Origin: Roseibacillus ishigakijimensis
GTDB taxonomy: Bacteria > Verrucomicrobiota > Verrucomicrobiia > Verrucomicrobiales > Akkermansiaceae
Direction of reading: 5' to 3'
Assembly (NCBI RefSeq): GCF_016595415.1
Contig: NZ_JAENIO010000003.1
Span: 124,001 to 188,000, forward strand
Length of the DNA stretch: 64,000 nt
Shown: piece after piece, positions 8,835-17,025 of the stretch
Numbering within the stretch: position 1 is the stretch's first letter
Layout: each line of letters begins with the position of its first letter
Notes under the pieces: generated by a model
Databases searched by the model: none
Told to the model about the DNA's origin: nothing
What the model saw: the letters and a program-made list of their open reading frames with translations, nothing else
Translations under genes and position numbers: made by a program

Positions 8835-9659
8835 CTACTTCTTGCGGCGGAAGGCCAGGAGCCCACCTGCCAGACCGAGGAGGGCCATGGAGGAAGGTTC
8901 GGGAATGGTGATGTGGGAGATCTGGAAATTGTCCACTTGCGCGAAAGCCGTGTTGTGGGGGAGGTTCTGCTCAGTGGTGTTGGCATTGAAGAGTGCGAAC
9001 TGGGGCCCGAAAGAGGTGATGCCGTCGTCTACCATGGCCTGGGTGATGACCAGATCCTGGGTGATACTGAGGACATCGCCTACGCCCGCGTTGGTGTAGT
9101 CATCCCAAGTGGTGTTGTAGGTCGGATAGGCGGCGAAGCTGGCATCCTTCAGGTTCCAGTTGACTGCCAGAGCCGAGGTTTCCGAGCGAATGGCTTGGAC
9201 ATACATGTCGAAGGTGACCCGGTAGATATCTCCAACCACGGGAGTGATGGTGATTGGGGTCGGTTGATTGTTCTCACCGCCGACGGTGGTGATGGGGCCC
9301 ACCGAGAGAACGCCGAACCCGCCTCCGTTGAAGGTGTGGAGTTGTCCGACCTTTCCCGCTGCCGAGGTGAAGTTGGCATCGGCAATGGTTCCATAGCCGC
9401 GCATGCCATTGCGGGTGGCCAGGTTGGCTCCTGGGCTCGCGTAGATTCCTCCACTGGCGGCATCACCATTGGCGTTGGTGTCTCCTATACTGGAGTTCGC
9501 GTTAAAACTGGTCCAGGGGTTGCCCTCCGCCGTCACGAGAGGCGCTTGGTCGGGCAGGCTCTCGAAATCGGCGGAATAAATGACGCTGGTGGCAGCCTGG
9601 CTGGAGAGGGGAGCGGCGAGAGAGGCGGCAGCTATTGACAGGATTTGTGTGGTTTTCAT
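8835..9659 (-). CDS. PEP-CTERM sorting-domain protein
   Basis: This 274-aa secreted protein has an N-terminal signal peptide (MKTTQILSIAAASLAAPLSSQAA). It ends in a classic PEP-CTERM sorting signal: IPEPSSMALLGLAGG, a short membrane segment, then RRKK. The signal directs handling by an exosortase at the membrane, as known for extracellular-matrix-producing Gram-negative bacteria. The region between (about 25-245) is predicted all-beta, rich in Asn, Thr and Gly, with a jelly-roll or lectin-like look (VYSADFESLPD-like opening), but no catalytic motif. No exosortase gene is in the window. A terminator follows at 8772-8800, so it is probably its own transcript or the last gene of the sulfatase run. 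Confidence 0.85.
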   Translation of the reverse strand: MKTTQILSIAAASLAAPLSSQAATSVIYSADFESLPDQAPLVTAEGNPWTSFNANSSIGDTNANGDAASGGIYASPGANLATRNGMRGYGTIADANFTSAAGKVGQLHTFNGGGFGVLSVGPITTVGGENNQPTPITITPVVGDIYRVTFDMYVQAIRSETSALAVNWNLKDASFAAYPTYNTTWDDYTNAGVGDVLSITQDLVITQAMVDDGITSFGPQFALFNANTTEQNLPHNTAFAQVDNFQISHITIPEPSSMALLGLAGGLLAFRRKK

Positions 9660-9800
9660 AGGAGGTGGTTTTCGTGTTTTTACAAGCGTGCGTGGCGTTG
9701 CCGCCGACGTCGCTTACTCTGGCTATGTGCTTCAGAGGCTTGCCCGTGCAGAAAAACAGGGGGTGGCAGTGAATCGCTCGGGACGCGCTTTATCCTCTTT

Positions 9801-11423
9801 TTACTTGGCATTAGTGCCTGGTGGGAGGGGGACCACGGCCGGGTGCTCGCTTGCTCCGTAGGCGGCGGTGACGGCCTCCTGGCATTGCGCCCGCAGGAGG
9901 GCGAGGGTGGGCGCGTGCTCTGGCTGGGTCGCCAGGTTGCGGACTTCGTGAGGGTCGGCCTCGAGATCGTAGAGTTCTTCGTAGACCGGTTCCTCACCCG
10001 CGATGGAGGCCGTGCGCCATTGTTGGTAGCGTTCGCGCTGCTGGGGGGAGACCTGATAGAGGCGCACTCCTTGCACGCCCTCCAGCTCTTGCCACTGTGA
10101 GCGAGGATTGGCGAAGTAGCGGATATACTTCCATCTTTGGCTTCGAACCGATTCGATTCGGGGATTGCCAAAGTAGGTGGACCACAGGTTCTCGGCAAAA
10201 GCATACTGCCGCCAAGGGATTTCCTCGTTGCGAAGGAGGGGGAGGAAGCTTGTTCCTTGCATCGCAGCGGGTATCTCTTTTCCCCCAAGGTCGAGCAGGG
10301 TGGGAGCGAGGTCGATGGATTGCACCAGTTCCTGGCGCCGTTGGCCTCTTTGTTCGCGGGGCAAATGGGGATCGAAGACGATGAGGGGAACCGCCAAGCA
10401 TTGTTCGTAGTTTAGCGCCTTCCCTCCTAGACCTTGCTCGCCATTGAAGAGGCCATGGTCGGAGGTGAAGATGATGATTGTGTTGTCGGATTCCCCCAAC
10501 TCGTCCAGTTGTTGGCGTAGTTGTCCCACCATCCGGTCGACTCCGGTGATGGTTTGGAAGTGGCGCACGCGGCGTTCTCGCACGGTGGCGGGGGTGTCGA
10601 CCCAACTGTAGCTTTCCTGTCGAAAGGCGGTGTGGAGGAGGTCGGCGGGCAGTTTGGGTTGGGAGATGGCCGATTTTGCCAGGTAGTGGGGTGGCAGCGG
10701 CATCTTCTCCATCCCCTCGCGGTAGGCGGTGCGATAGAGGTCATCGTCGGTGGGCAAGAGCTGCATCGTGCTCGTGCTGGAGCCATGGGGGACATTGAGG
10801 CAGATGCTGAGGCAAAAAGGTTGGTCCTGGGGGCGGGTGGAGAGAAATCGCTCCGCCCCACTCAGATAAGAGCTTTCCTTGCCCGCCAAGAACTCATGGA
10901 CTCCTTCCTGAATGACTTCCACCTGGGTATCGTGCTTCGCATGGCGAAAGAGGCGGTGTCCTTTCTTGGGATAGAAGCGGAGGTGGCCATGCGCGGCATA
11001 CCAAAAGTCGAAGGAAGCCTCCATAAGCCCGGTGTCGTAACCGCGCGCTCCGATGGGGACGTGATTTTTTCCGACATAACCAGTGAAGTAGCCGTTCTCC
11101 CGCAGGAGGACGGGATAACTTTTGGCCCAAGCCGCTTGGGAGAGGGCGGTGCCAGAGTTGAAGTTGATCCCGTGTTTGCGCTCGTATTGCCCGAGGAAAT
11201 AGCAGACCCGGCTCGGGGTGCAGATCGCGGAGGTTACCGAGGCCTTCTCAAAAAGCACGCCCTCGGCTGCCATTTGGTCGAGATGGGGTGTTTGGACGAT
11301 GGGATTTCCATAACAACCCAGATCCGCCCGATTGTGGTCGTCGGTGAGGATGAAGATGAGGTTGGGGCGTTCCTCCGCGATGAGAGGGAGGAGGAAGAGG
11401 AAGGGGAGAATTTTGCTAATCAT
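9801..11423 (-). CDS. Sulfatase, third gene of the sulfatase operon
   Basis: A type I (formylglycine-dependent) sulfatase of 540 aa. An N-terminal signal peptide is followed by the metal-binding NLIFILTDDHNRADLG block (about 21-36). The activation motif C68-T-P-S-R has the Cys expected to become formylglycine, and a later TSDHGLFNGEQ block supplies further metal ligands. It probably hydrolyses sulfate esters of polysaccharides in the periplasm or outside. The ATG at 11423 overlaps the stop of the preceding sulfatase gene as ATGA, so translation is likely coupled. Substrate is unknown. No maturase is present nearby. Confidence 0.92.
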   Translation of the reverse strand: MISKILPFLFLLPLIAEERPNLIFILTDDHNRADLGCYGNPIVQTPHLDQMAAEGVLFEKASVTSAICTPSRVCYFLGQYERKHGINFNSGTALSQAAWAKSYPVLLRENGYFTGYVGKNHVPIGARGYDTGLMEASFDFWYAAHGHLRFYPKKGHRLFRHAKHDTQVEVIQEGVHEFLAGKESSYLSGAERFLSTRPQDQPFCLSICLNVPHGSSTSTMQLLPTDDDLYRTAYREGMEKMPLPPHYLAKSAISQPKLPADLLHTAFRQESYSWVDTPATVRERRVRHFQTITGVDRMVGQLRQQLDELGESDNTIIIFTSDHGLFNGEQGLGGKALNYEQCLAVPLIVFDPHLPREQRGQRRQELVQSIDLAPTLLDLGGKEIPAAMQGTSFLPLLRNEEIPWRQYAFAENLWSTYFGNPRIESVRSQRWKYIRYFANPRSQWQELEGVQGVRLYQVSPQQRERYQQWRTASIAGEEPVYEELYDLEADPHEVRNLATQPEHAPTLALLRAQCQEAVTAAYGASEHPAVVPLPPGTNAK

Positions 11424-12919
11424 GGCACGGGTGGGGGCGGGACTTGCTGCACGGTGGGAATTGTATTCTTCCGGTAGCGGCGATAGCTTTCCAGGAGTTC
11501 CTCGACCCGCTCTTGCTGGTCTTCCCGATGGATGAGGTTGGTCGCGTGAGTTTCCCTTTTGTTTTGCGCGAGGTTATAGAGCCCTACTGCTTGCAATTGG
11601 GCGGGGTCGTAGTCTCGGGAACCCTGCATGACGAGTTTCCAGGGGCCCTGGCGGATGGCATAGCTGAAGCCGCCTGCAATGGAGCCGTGCAGGAGGACGG
11701 TGTGGCTTCCGCGCGCCTCTTTTCCCTGCCAAAGAGGGAGGAGGTTGAGGGAATCTTTGATTTGGCTTCGGTCCAGCGCTTGCCCCGCCAGGGCGGCCAT
11801 GGTGGCCACCATGTCGTGGGTCACGATGGGCTCGTGGGACTCGCTTCCGGGTGGAATCACCCCGGGCCAGACCGCGAGGAAGGGGACGCGATGGCCGCCT
11901 TCGAGGATGGAGCCCTTGCTCCCGCTCCACCCGTTGCTGGCGTCATGTCCGGCCTGGCGCATTTCCTGGTCGATGACCAGTCCGCCATTGTCGGAGGTGA
12001 AGACAAAGAGGGTGTTTTCGTAGACCCCGGTTTCCTGCAAAGCGCGAATGAGCAAGCCCACCTGGAGATCGAGTTCCCGAATCATGTCGCCATGTTTGCC
12101 TGCAGTAGTGCCAGCCAAGGCGACGCCGGCCAGTTGCTCGGGCGCGGTGTGGGGGATGTGCACAGCTTGGCTGCAATAGTAGAGAAAGAAGGGTTCCCGG
12201 GCCCGGGAGGAAAGATAGGCAGTGGCCTTTTCAATCAAGAGGGGGCCGGCTTGAAAGGGATTCCAGTGAGAGTCTCCCCAGCCCTCGTCATGCTCGTGTT
12301 TGTTGCCCACATGGCGGGCATAGCCGAGCTGCTCGGCAGAGAGGCGCACGAAGCGGGAGTCCTCGGCTGCTTTGAGCCACTTCCTGTTCTCGTAAAAGGC
12401 GAAAGGCTCATCCTGAATTCCCTGCGGAAGCTCCAGGGCGTAGTCGAAGCCAAAGGCAGTCGCTCCCTGGGCGAGAGCCGTGTAGTCCTCCTTCTTCGTT
12501 GCGCTGCCGAGTCCCCATTTGCCAAAGAAGGCGGTCTCATAGCCGCCAGCCTTGGCCAAGCGAGCGATGGTGGTGAAGTGCGGGTCGATGCCGCTGTCGC
12601 TGCCGGGGTTCCAGACTCCCCACGGCCCTTTTTTGTTCCGAAAGGAATAGTTACCGGTCAGCATGGAAAAGCGGGTGGGGGCGCAAAGTGAGGCGGGGGA
12701 ATGAGCATCACTAAAGCGCATGCCCTCCTCAATCAAACGGTCCAAATGAGGGGTCTCGACGGTTGGGGGCCGATCGGGATGAAGCTGCCGCTGATAGAAG
12801 CTGAGGTCACCGAGACCGATGTCGTCGGCCATGACGAGCACCACGTTGGGACGCTTCTCCGCCCCTGACGCGAGAGTTGTTTGTCCGCAGAGGAGGAGGC
12901 AAAGGAGAGTGTTTTTCAT
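11420..12919 (-). CDS. Sulfatase (arylsulfatase type), second gene of the sulfatase operon
   Basis: This 499-aa formylglycine sulfatase starts at ATG 12919 with a signal peptide (MKNTLLCLLLCGQTTLASGA). The RPNVVLVMADDIGLGDLS metal block is followed by C79-A-P-T-R, a Thr variant of the usual CxPSR activation motif that is also common in active arylsulfatases. The block FTSDNGGL and a terminal helical part are typical. Both ends overlap neighbouring sulfatase genes by four bases (ATGA at 12916-12919 and 11420-11423). That argues for a fixed protein ratio of the three enzymes. Substrate cannot be assigned; an algal sulfated glycan is the likely class. Confidence 0.92.
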   Translation of the reverse strand: MKNTLLCLLLCGQTTLASGAEKRPNVVLVMADDIGLGDLSFYQRQLHPDRPPTVETPHLDRLIEEGMRFSDAHSPASLCAPTRFSMLTGNYSFRNKKGPWGVWNPGSDSGIDPHFTTIARLAKAGGYETAFFGKWGLGSATKKEDYTALAQGATAFGFDYALELPQGIQDEPFAFYENRKWLKAAEDSRFVRLSAEQLGYARHVGNKHEHDEGWGDSHWNPFQAGPLLIEKATAYLSSRAREPFFLYYCSQAVHIPHTAPEQLAGVALAGTTAGKHGDMIRELDLQVGLLIRALQETGVYENTLFVFTSDNGGLVIDQEMRQAGHDASNGWSGSKGSILEGGHRVPFLAVWPGVIPPGSESHEPIVTHDMVATMAALAGQALDRSQIKDSLNLLPLWQGKEARGSHTVLLHGSIAGGFSYAIRQGPWKLVMQGSRDYDPAQLQAVGLYNLAQNKRETHATNLIHREDQQERVEELLESYRRYRKNTIPTVQQVPPPPVP

Positions 12920-15162
12920 TGCGCGTTCTTCTTGTGAGGTTTGAGTTTGCGGACTTTGACATTGCGAAACCAGACCTCGTTGCCATGATCTTGCAAAAGG
13001 AGGTTTCCTGCCTTGAGCCCGAAGTCCGGCAGCTTGGCAAATTTGCTGGCTCCATAGGCCTCGTTCCATTCTGGAGAGCCGATTTTGATAGCGACCACTT
13101 GTTTTCCGTTGAGCCAATGAGCCAGCGACTTGTTTTTCGCTACGATGCGGCTGGTATTCCACTCTCCGGCGGGGCGGTAGCAGTTGTCGTGGAGGCGAGC
13201 CTGGATTTCGTAGAGGCCGCCGGTGCGCTGGCGGGGATTCTTGCCTGCCGGGTGCTTCTCGTCATCGAGAATCTGGTATTCCGGCCCCAGGCTCTTTTGG
13301 CAGCGGTATTTGACGCCGCTATTTCCACCCTCGGAGACTTTCCATTCGAAGCTGAGTTCGAAGTTCTTGAAGCTGCGTTTGCTGAGTAAGTTGCCGCCCT
13401 GGGGTTTCAAATGGACCACTCCGTCCGCTATCGTCCAGCCCCCGGCCACGGGCTTGCCTTGAATCGTCCATTCCGAGAAATCTCCCTGGGCAAAGAGATC
13501 GATCGGTGCGCCCGCTGCCTGGAGCCCATCGGGAGACTTTTCCGGGCTCAATTTGACCGGGGCTTTGATGCGTTTGCCAGACGCGGTGAAGAGCCGTTCG
13601 GCTTTCGTGCCAGGGGCGTCATGGGCACTTTCGTAAAGATCGAAGGAGGGAAGGATAGCTTCGAGCCGAGCTCGTTCCGTACGGTGGGCCGGAGAAATCT
13701 GTTTCCAGTCAGTGATTTCGGGAAAGCTGATGAGGTCGCCAGGAACAGCGCTGACGTCCCACCACTTGTCGCGGGCGTCCTTCATCACCTTGTGACCGCG
13801 GATGAGCTGTTTGCCAAAGTAGTAGGCATAGATCCAGTCACGGTGTTGCTCTTCCTCGCCGTAGAGAAAGGGAACCAGGCTTTTGCCATTGTGTTCGTAG
13901 TCAATAGGAATCTCGTAGCCGGTGAGTTCGGCAAGAGTGGGGAGGAAGTCGGAGAGATTGACGAGGATCTCTTGCTTTCCTTTTTTGCTCAATCCTTTGC
14001 CATGGATGATGAGAGGGACATGGGTTCCTTTTTGCCGGTCGGGGCTATTCTTGCCATAGCCACCGGAGCCATTGTCGGAGGTGAAGATAAAGAGCGTGTT
14101 GTCGGCAATGCCCAGCTCTTCAAACTTCTGCAGATATTGCCAGACTTGGTAGTCGAGGTAGTTCAGGTGGCGGTGCATGCCGGGCTCGGTGACGGTGCCA
14201 TGGGTGTCGTAGTTCCCCTTGTTGCCGGTGATTTTGACCTCGCGGCGTTCATAGCCTTGGCCGTTCCAAGTGACGACCGGAGTGCCAGGCCAGCTGCTCT
14301 TGGACTCCGGATGCAACCAATCATAGGCGTCGTGGCCGAGATGGCTGCAATGGTAGATGAAGAAGGGTTTTTCCTCTTGGACCTGACGTTCCAAGTAGTC
14401 GAAGGCGAAGTCGAGTTCGACATCGGGGCCGTAGGTCTGGGGACCGAATTGGGCGCGGGATTCCTCGCTATCCGGCCACCAGTGATAGCCCTTCTTTCCT
14501 CCAGGATTGAGCAACTTGACGTGGGGGTAGAAATACCAGCCGTGCTGCCAATAGGTATCCACGGGTTTTCCGGTATCGGCGCAGAGGAGGATTTTTTCGC
14601 CAGCGACCATGGTGGGGACGTGCTTGAAGTCGGTGTAGGGGTTGTCGCGGTCGCTGAGCGAGCCGGGGGTGAAGCAACCTTCGTCAAAGCCAAAGCGATC
14701 GAGGTCGCCGGCCATCTGGGTTTTGCCGGCCCAGAAGGTTCCGTAGCCGGCTTTTTGCGCCAAATGGCCCAGTTGGAGGGGGGAGCTTTCGTAGAGGGGC
14801 CAGACTTCCTGTTTGCCGTTCGCGCGGGTGACCATTCCCTTGTCCTTGTTGTTCCACCATTTGTGCAGGTGGGCGTAGCGACCGGTCATCATCATTGCCC
14901 GGCTGGGGGAGCAGACCGTGGCGGCCCAAGTGGTCTCCACCCAGCAGCCCTCTCGGGCCAGTCGGTCGAGCACGGGCATGTGGGCCTGCTGCGCGGGGTC
15001 GGAGGTGTCTTCGCGGAAGGGGTCGGTCCAGGTGGTGGAGCCGTAGAGCGGCAATTCGCGCGCACTGATGTCGTCGGTGAGGAGGAGCACGATGTTCGGC
15101 TTCTCGGGCCTGGCGGTGACGAACTGGAGAGTGGCGGCGAGGACCGCGAAAGTGATCTTCAT
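12916..15162 (-). CDS. Sulfatase fused to a C-terminal DUF1080 (3-keto-disaccharide hydrolase-like) domain
   Basis: The 748-aa protein begins at ATG 15162 with a signal peptide. Residues about 20-520 are a formylglycine sulfatase with PNIVLLLTDDISARELP and the activation motif C84-S-P-S-R. FTSDNGSGGYG supplies further metal ligands. From about residue 565 it continues into a DUF1080 jelly-roll (GDFSEWTIQG, GGNLLSKRSFKNFELSFEW, GNSGVKYRC, GLYEIQ, VWFRNVKVRKL). DUF1080 proteins include 3-keto-glycoside hydrolases. The fusion suggests one secreted enzyme that both desulfates and processes or binds a sugar. It heads the three-sulfatase operon, and the next gene starts inside its stop codon (ATGA). 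A protease gene diverges upstream. Confidence 0.9.
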   Translation of the reverse strand: MKITFAVLAATLQFVTARPEKPNIVLLLTDDISARELPLYGSTTWTDPFREDTSDPAQQAHMPVLDRLAREGCWVETTWAATVCSPSRAMMMTGRYAHLHKWWNNKDKGMVTRANGKQEVWPLYESSPLQLGHLAQKAGYGTFWAGKTQMAGDLDRFGFDEGCFTPGSLSDRDNPYTDFKHVPTMVAGEKILLCADTGKPVDTYWQHGWYFYPHVKLLNPGGKKGYHWWPDSEESRAQFGPQTYGPDVELDFAFDYLERQVQEEKPFFIYHCSHLGHDAYDWLHPESKSSWPGTPVVTWNGQGYERREVKITGNKGNYDTHGTVTEPGMHRHLNYLDYQVWQYLQKFEELGIADNTLFIFTSDNGSGGYGKNSPDRQKGTHVPLIIHGKGLSKKGKQEILVNLSDFLPTLAELTGYEIPIDYEHNGKSLVPFLYGEEEQHRDWIYAYYFGKQLIRGHKVMKDARDKWWDVSAVPGDLISFPEITDWKQISPAHRTERARLEAILPSFDLYESAHDAPGTKAERLFTASGKRIKAPVKLSPEKSPDGLQAAGAPIDLFAQGDFSEWTIQGKPVAGGWTIADGVVHLKPQGGNLLSKRSFKNFELSFEWKVSEGGNSGVKYRCQKSLGPEYQILDDEKHPAGKNPRQRTGGLYEIQARLHDNCYRPAGEWNTSRIVAKNKSLAHWLNGKQVVAIKIGSPEWNEAYGASKFAKLPDFGLKAGNLLLQDHGNEVWFRNVKVRKLKPHKKNAQ

Positions 15163-15324
15163 TATCGAGGGGAAATGTCTCTGAAGGGTGATTTGTGCAC
15201 TGGGCAAATACAAATCTTGCGGCTTGTGCTCCGGGGAGAGCGGGCGTGCGTCGATTTCCGGGCAAAATCGCGCCTTGCGGGCAGTGAAAAGGACAACTGA
15301 ATCCCACTCTGCCTATCCGGAACG

Positions 15325-16956
15325 ATGAAATCTGCTGCCAAACTCTCACTCTCCCTTTTTTCTGCGGTCTTGTCTCCTGCTCTGCTCGCCCATCCCCATC
15401 ATGAGGGTGAAGCCGAGACCGCGGCCTCGGTGGGACCGGTGGCCATCGGGCTTTTGCCGGGCTTGGGGACTTCCGCGCTGACGGGGAAGTCCCGTGCCAC
15501 ACTGCCTCCAGAGCGGGTGATGGAGGTGCTGGAATTCGAAATTGGAGTCGAGATTGGCTCGCGGGCTTTTCACGACACTTATGGAGGCGATTTGAAGCGA
15601 GCGCGGGCAGCTGCGGAATCACTCATTCCAAATCTGGACCGTCGTTTCCTGCCGGCGGCTGGCATCAAGCATCGGCTTGGCAAGGTTCTCATTCGCACCG
15701 AGGCCGAATCTGACCCTCTGCGTGATGCGGTGCGCAAGGGGGATGTCGGCGGGTTGCGGGCCTTTCGTGATTATTGGAACAAGAATGCGGGCGAAGTGGG
15801 CAAGGAACACGATTTGGCGGTTTATCATGTGCATTATGCGCCTTCGGGGATTGCCTATGTCAACACGGTGGGCTCGGGGAATCGCTACGCCCTTTCTTGT
15901 GGCCGAGGAGAGACCAGTTGGGCCGATGGCACGATTGCGCACGAGTTTGGTCATTCCTGGAATCTTCATCACAACAACAAGTCTGGCTTCTTTTACGAAG
16001 CCCGTCCTCGTGATGGCCGGGGGGCCCGGAGCGCAGAGGGGGCCAACTATCACGTCAGCATCATGCACGGGGGTGGCAATCACAACATCGGGCGGCTCTC
16101 AACCGAAGAGGCCTATCGCGTCTACGAGACCCGGCAGCGGAAGCGGCAGTTTGGCGATCCAGTCGCCGAGCCCGGCGAGATCGCTCCCTTTGGCGCTTAC
16201 GACCGGGCGCGGGCTGAGGATGGGCAAGCGGTGACCATCGATGTCATTGCCAATGATTACGATGCCAATAATGATGTCCTCGATGCGCAACTGCTGGATG
16301 AGGTTAGTTATCACGGGGGGCGTATCCAGCTCTCGTCTGCTACCGGTCCCGGCGGACGCAATGAGGTAATTTACACTCCTCCCCGCAACTTTGTAGGGGA
16401 AGATTTCTTCCATTATCTCGTGGTCGATGCCACTGGGAAACGCGATTGGGGGGCGGTCTATGTGACGGTGAGCGGGCCGGTTTCGGTCGATTTGGAAGAG
16501 ACGGCCTACCACTATGATTTCGGGACCGATTCCTCGCCGGTGCCAAGCGATTGGACGGGGATCACTCCTGGCACGAAGGGTGATATTTCTTGGCAAACCC
16601 ACCCTACCAAGGAGCTGCGGGCGGTGGATGAAGGCGCGCGCGGCGGGGTCAATGAGATCAATCGCGACCATGTCACCAGTGAAGGCACGACGACCCTGAA
16701 GCATAAGATTGCCAACGGAACATGGGCCATCACTCTGAATATGGGGGCTGGCAAAGGTGATTTTGATCGCATGGTGGTGCGGGCGGAAGGTCGGGATCTG
16801 GGGAGTCCGCTTGATTCCAAGGCTGGGGAGTTTCCCTATCTGCAAGGTGAAGTGACGGTTCGCGATGGAGAACTCACCCTGACCTTTGCGGACTTGGGGG
16901 GAAAGAGTTCCCGCTGGGCCGTGACGCGGCTTTCCCTGCAAAAGGTTGCTCGCTAA
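15325..16956 (+). CDS. Secreted metzincin-like metalloprotease with cadherin-like domain
   Basis: This 543-aa protein has a signal peptide (MKSAAKLSLSLFSAVLSPALLA). A reprolysin-like metallopeptidase domain spans about 60-290. Its zinc motif is H206-E-F-G-H210-x5-H216, followed by a Met-turn-like SIMHG, which together point to the metzincins. The Gly usual in HExxHxxGxxH is replaced by Asn213. About 300-390 is a cadherin/Ig-like tandem-repeat domain (VIANDYDANNDVL, YTPPRNFVGEDFFHY). The C-terminal 140 residues look like a beta-sandwich binding module. It is divergent from the sulfatase operon across a 162-base gap. Target proteins are unknown. Confidence 0.8.
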   Translation: MKSAAKLSLSLFSAVLSPALLAHPHHEGEAETAASVGPVAIGLLPGLGTSALTGKSRATLPPERVMEVLEFEIGVEIGSRAFHDTYGGDLKRARAAAESLIPNLDRRFLPAAGIKHRLGKVLIRTEAESDPLRDAVRKGDVGGLRAFRDYWNKNAGEVGKEHDLAVYHVHYAPSGIAYVNTVGSGNRYALSCGRGETSWADGTIAHEFGHSWNLHHNNKSGFFYEARPRDGRGARSAEGANYHVSIMHGGGNHNIGRLSTEEAYRVYETRQRKRQFGDPVAEPGEIAPFGAYDRARAEDGQAVTIDVIANDYDANNDVLDAQLLDEVSYHGGRIQLSSATGPGGRNEVIYTPPRNFVGEDFFHYLVVDATGKRDWGAVYVTVSGPVSVDLEETAYHYDFGTDSSPVPSDWTGITPGTKGDISWQTHPTKELRAVDEGARGGVNEINRDHVTSEGTTTLKHKIANGTWAITLNMGAGKGDFDRMVVRAEGRDLGSPLDSKAGEFPYLQGEVTVRDGELTLTFADLGGKSSRWAVTRLSLQKVAR

Positions 16957-16969
16957 GTGAGGGCCGGGG

Positions 16970-17000
16970 AAAAAAAGGGCTGGTCGCGGTGACCAGCCCT
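16970..17000 (-). terminator. Strong rho-independent terminator after the GH2 gene
   Basis: On the minus strand a perfect 10-bp stem AGGGCTGGTC / GACCAGCCCT with a 5-base loop is followed directly by a T-run (plus-strand A residues 16970-16976). It lies 26 bases beyond the GH2 stop and ends the leftward gene run starting at 28577. There is no T-run in the plus direction, so it is one-way. Confidence 0.9.
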
Positions 17001-17025
17001 GGCAAGTGGAGAATCGCGCGTGGTG

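Noticed and set aside
13411-15300. 629-residue plus-strand frame opposite the sulfatase fusion
   Set aside because: Shadow of strong codon bias in a GC-rich gene; no motifs, while the minus strand carries sulfatase motifs.
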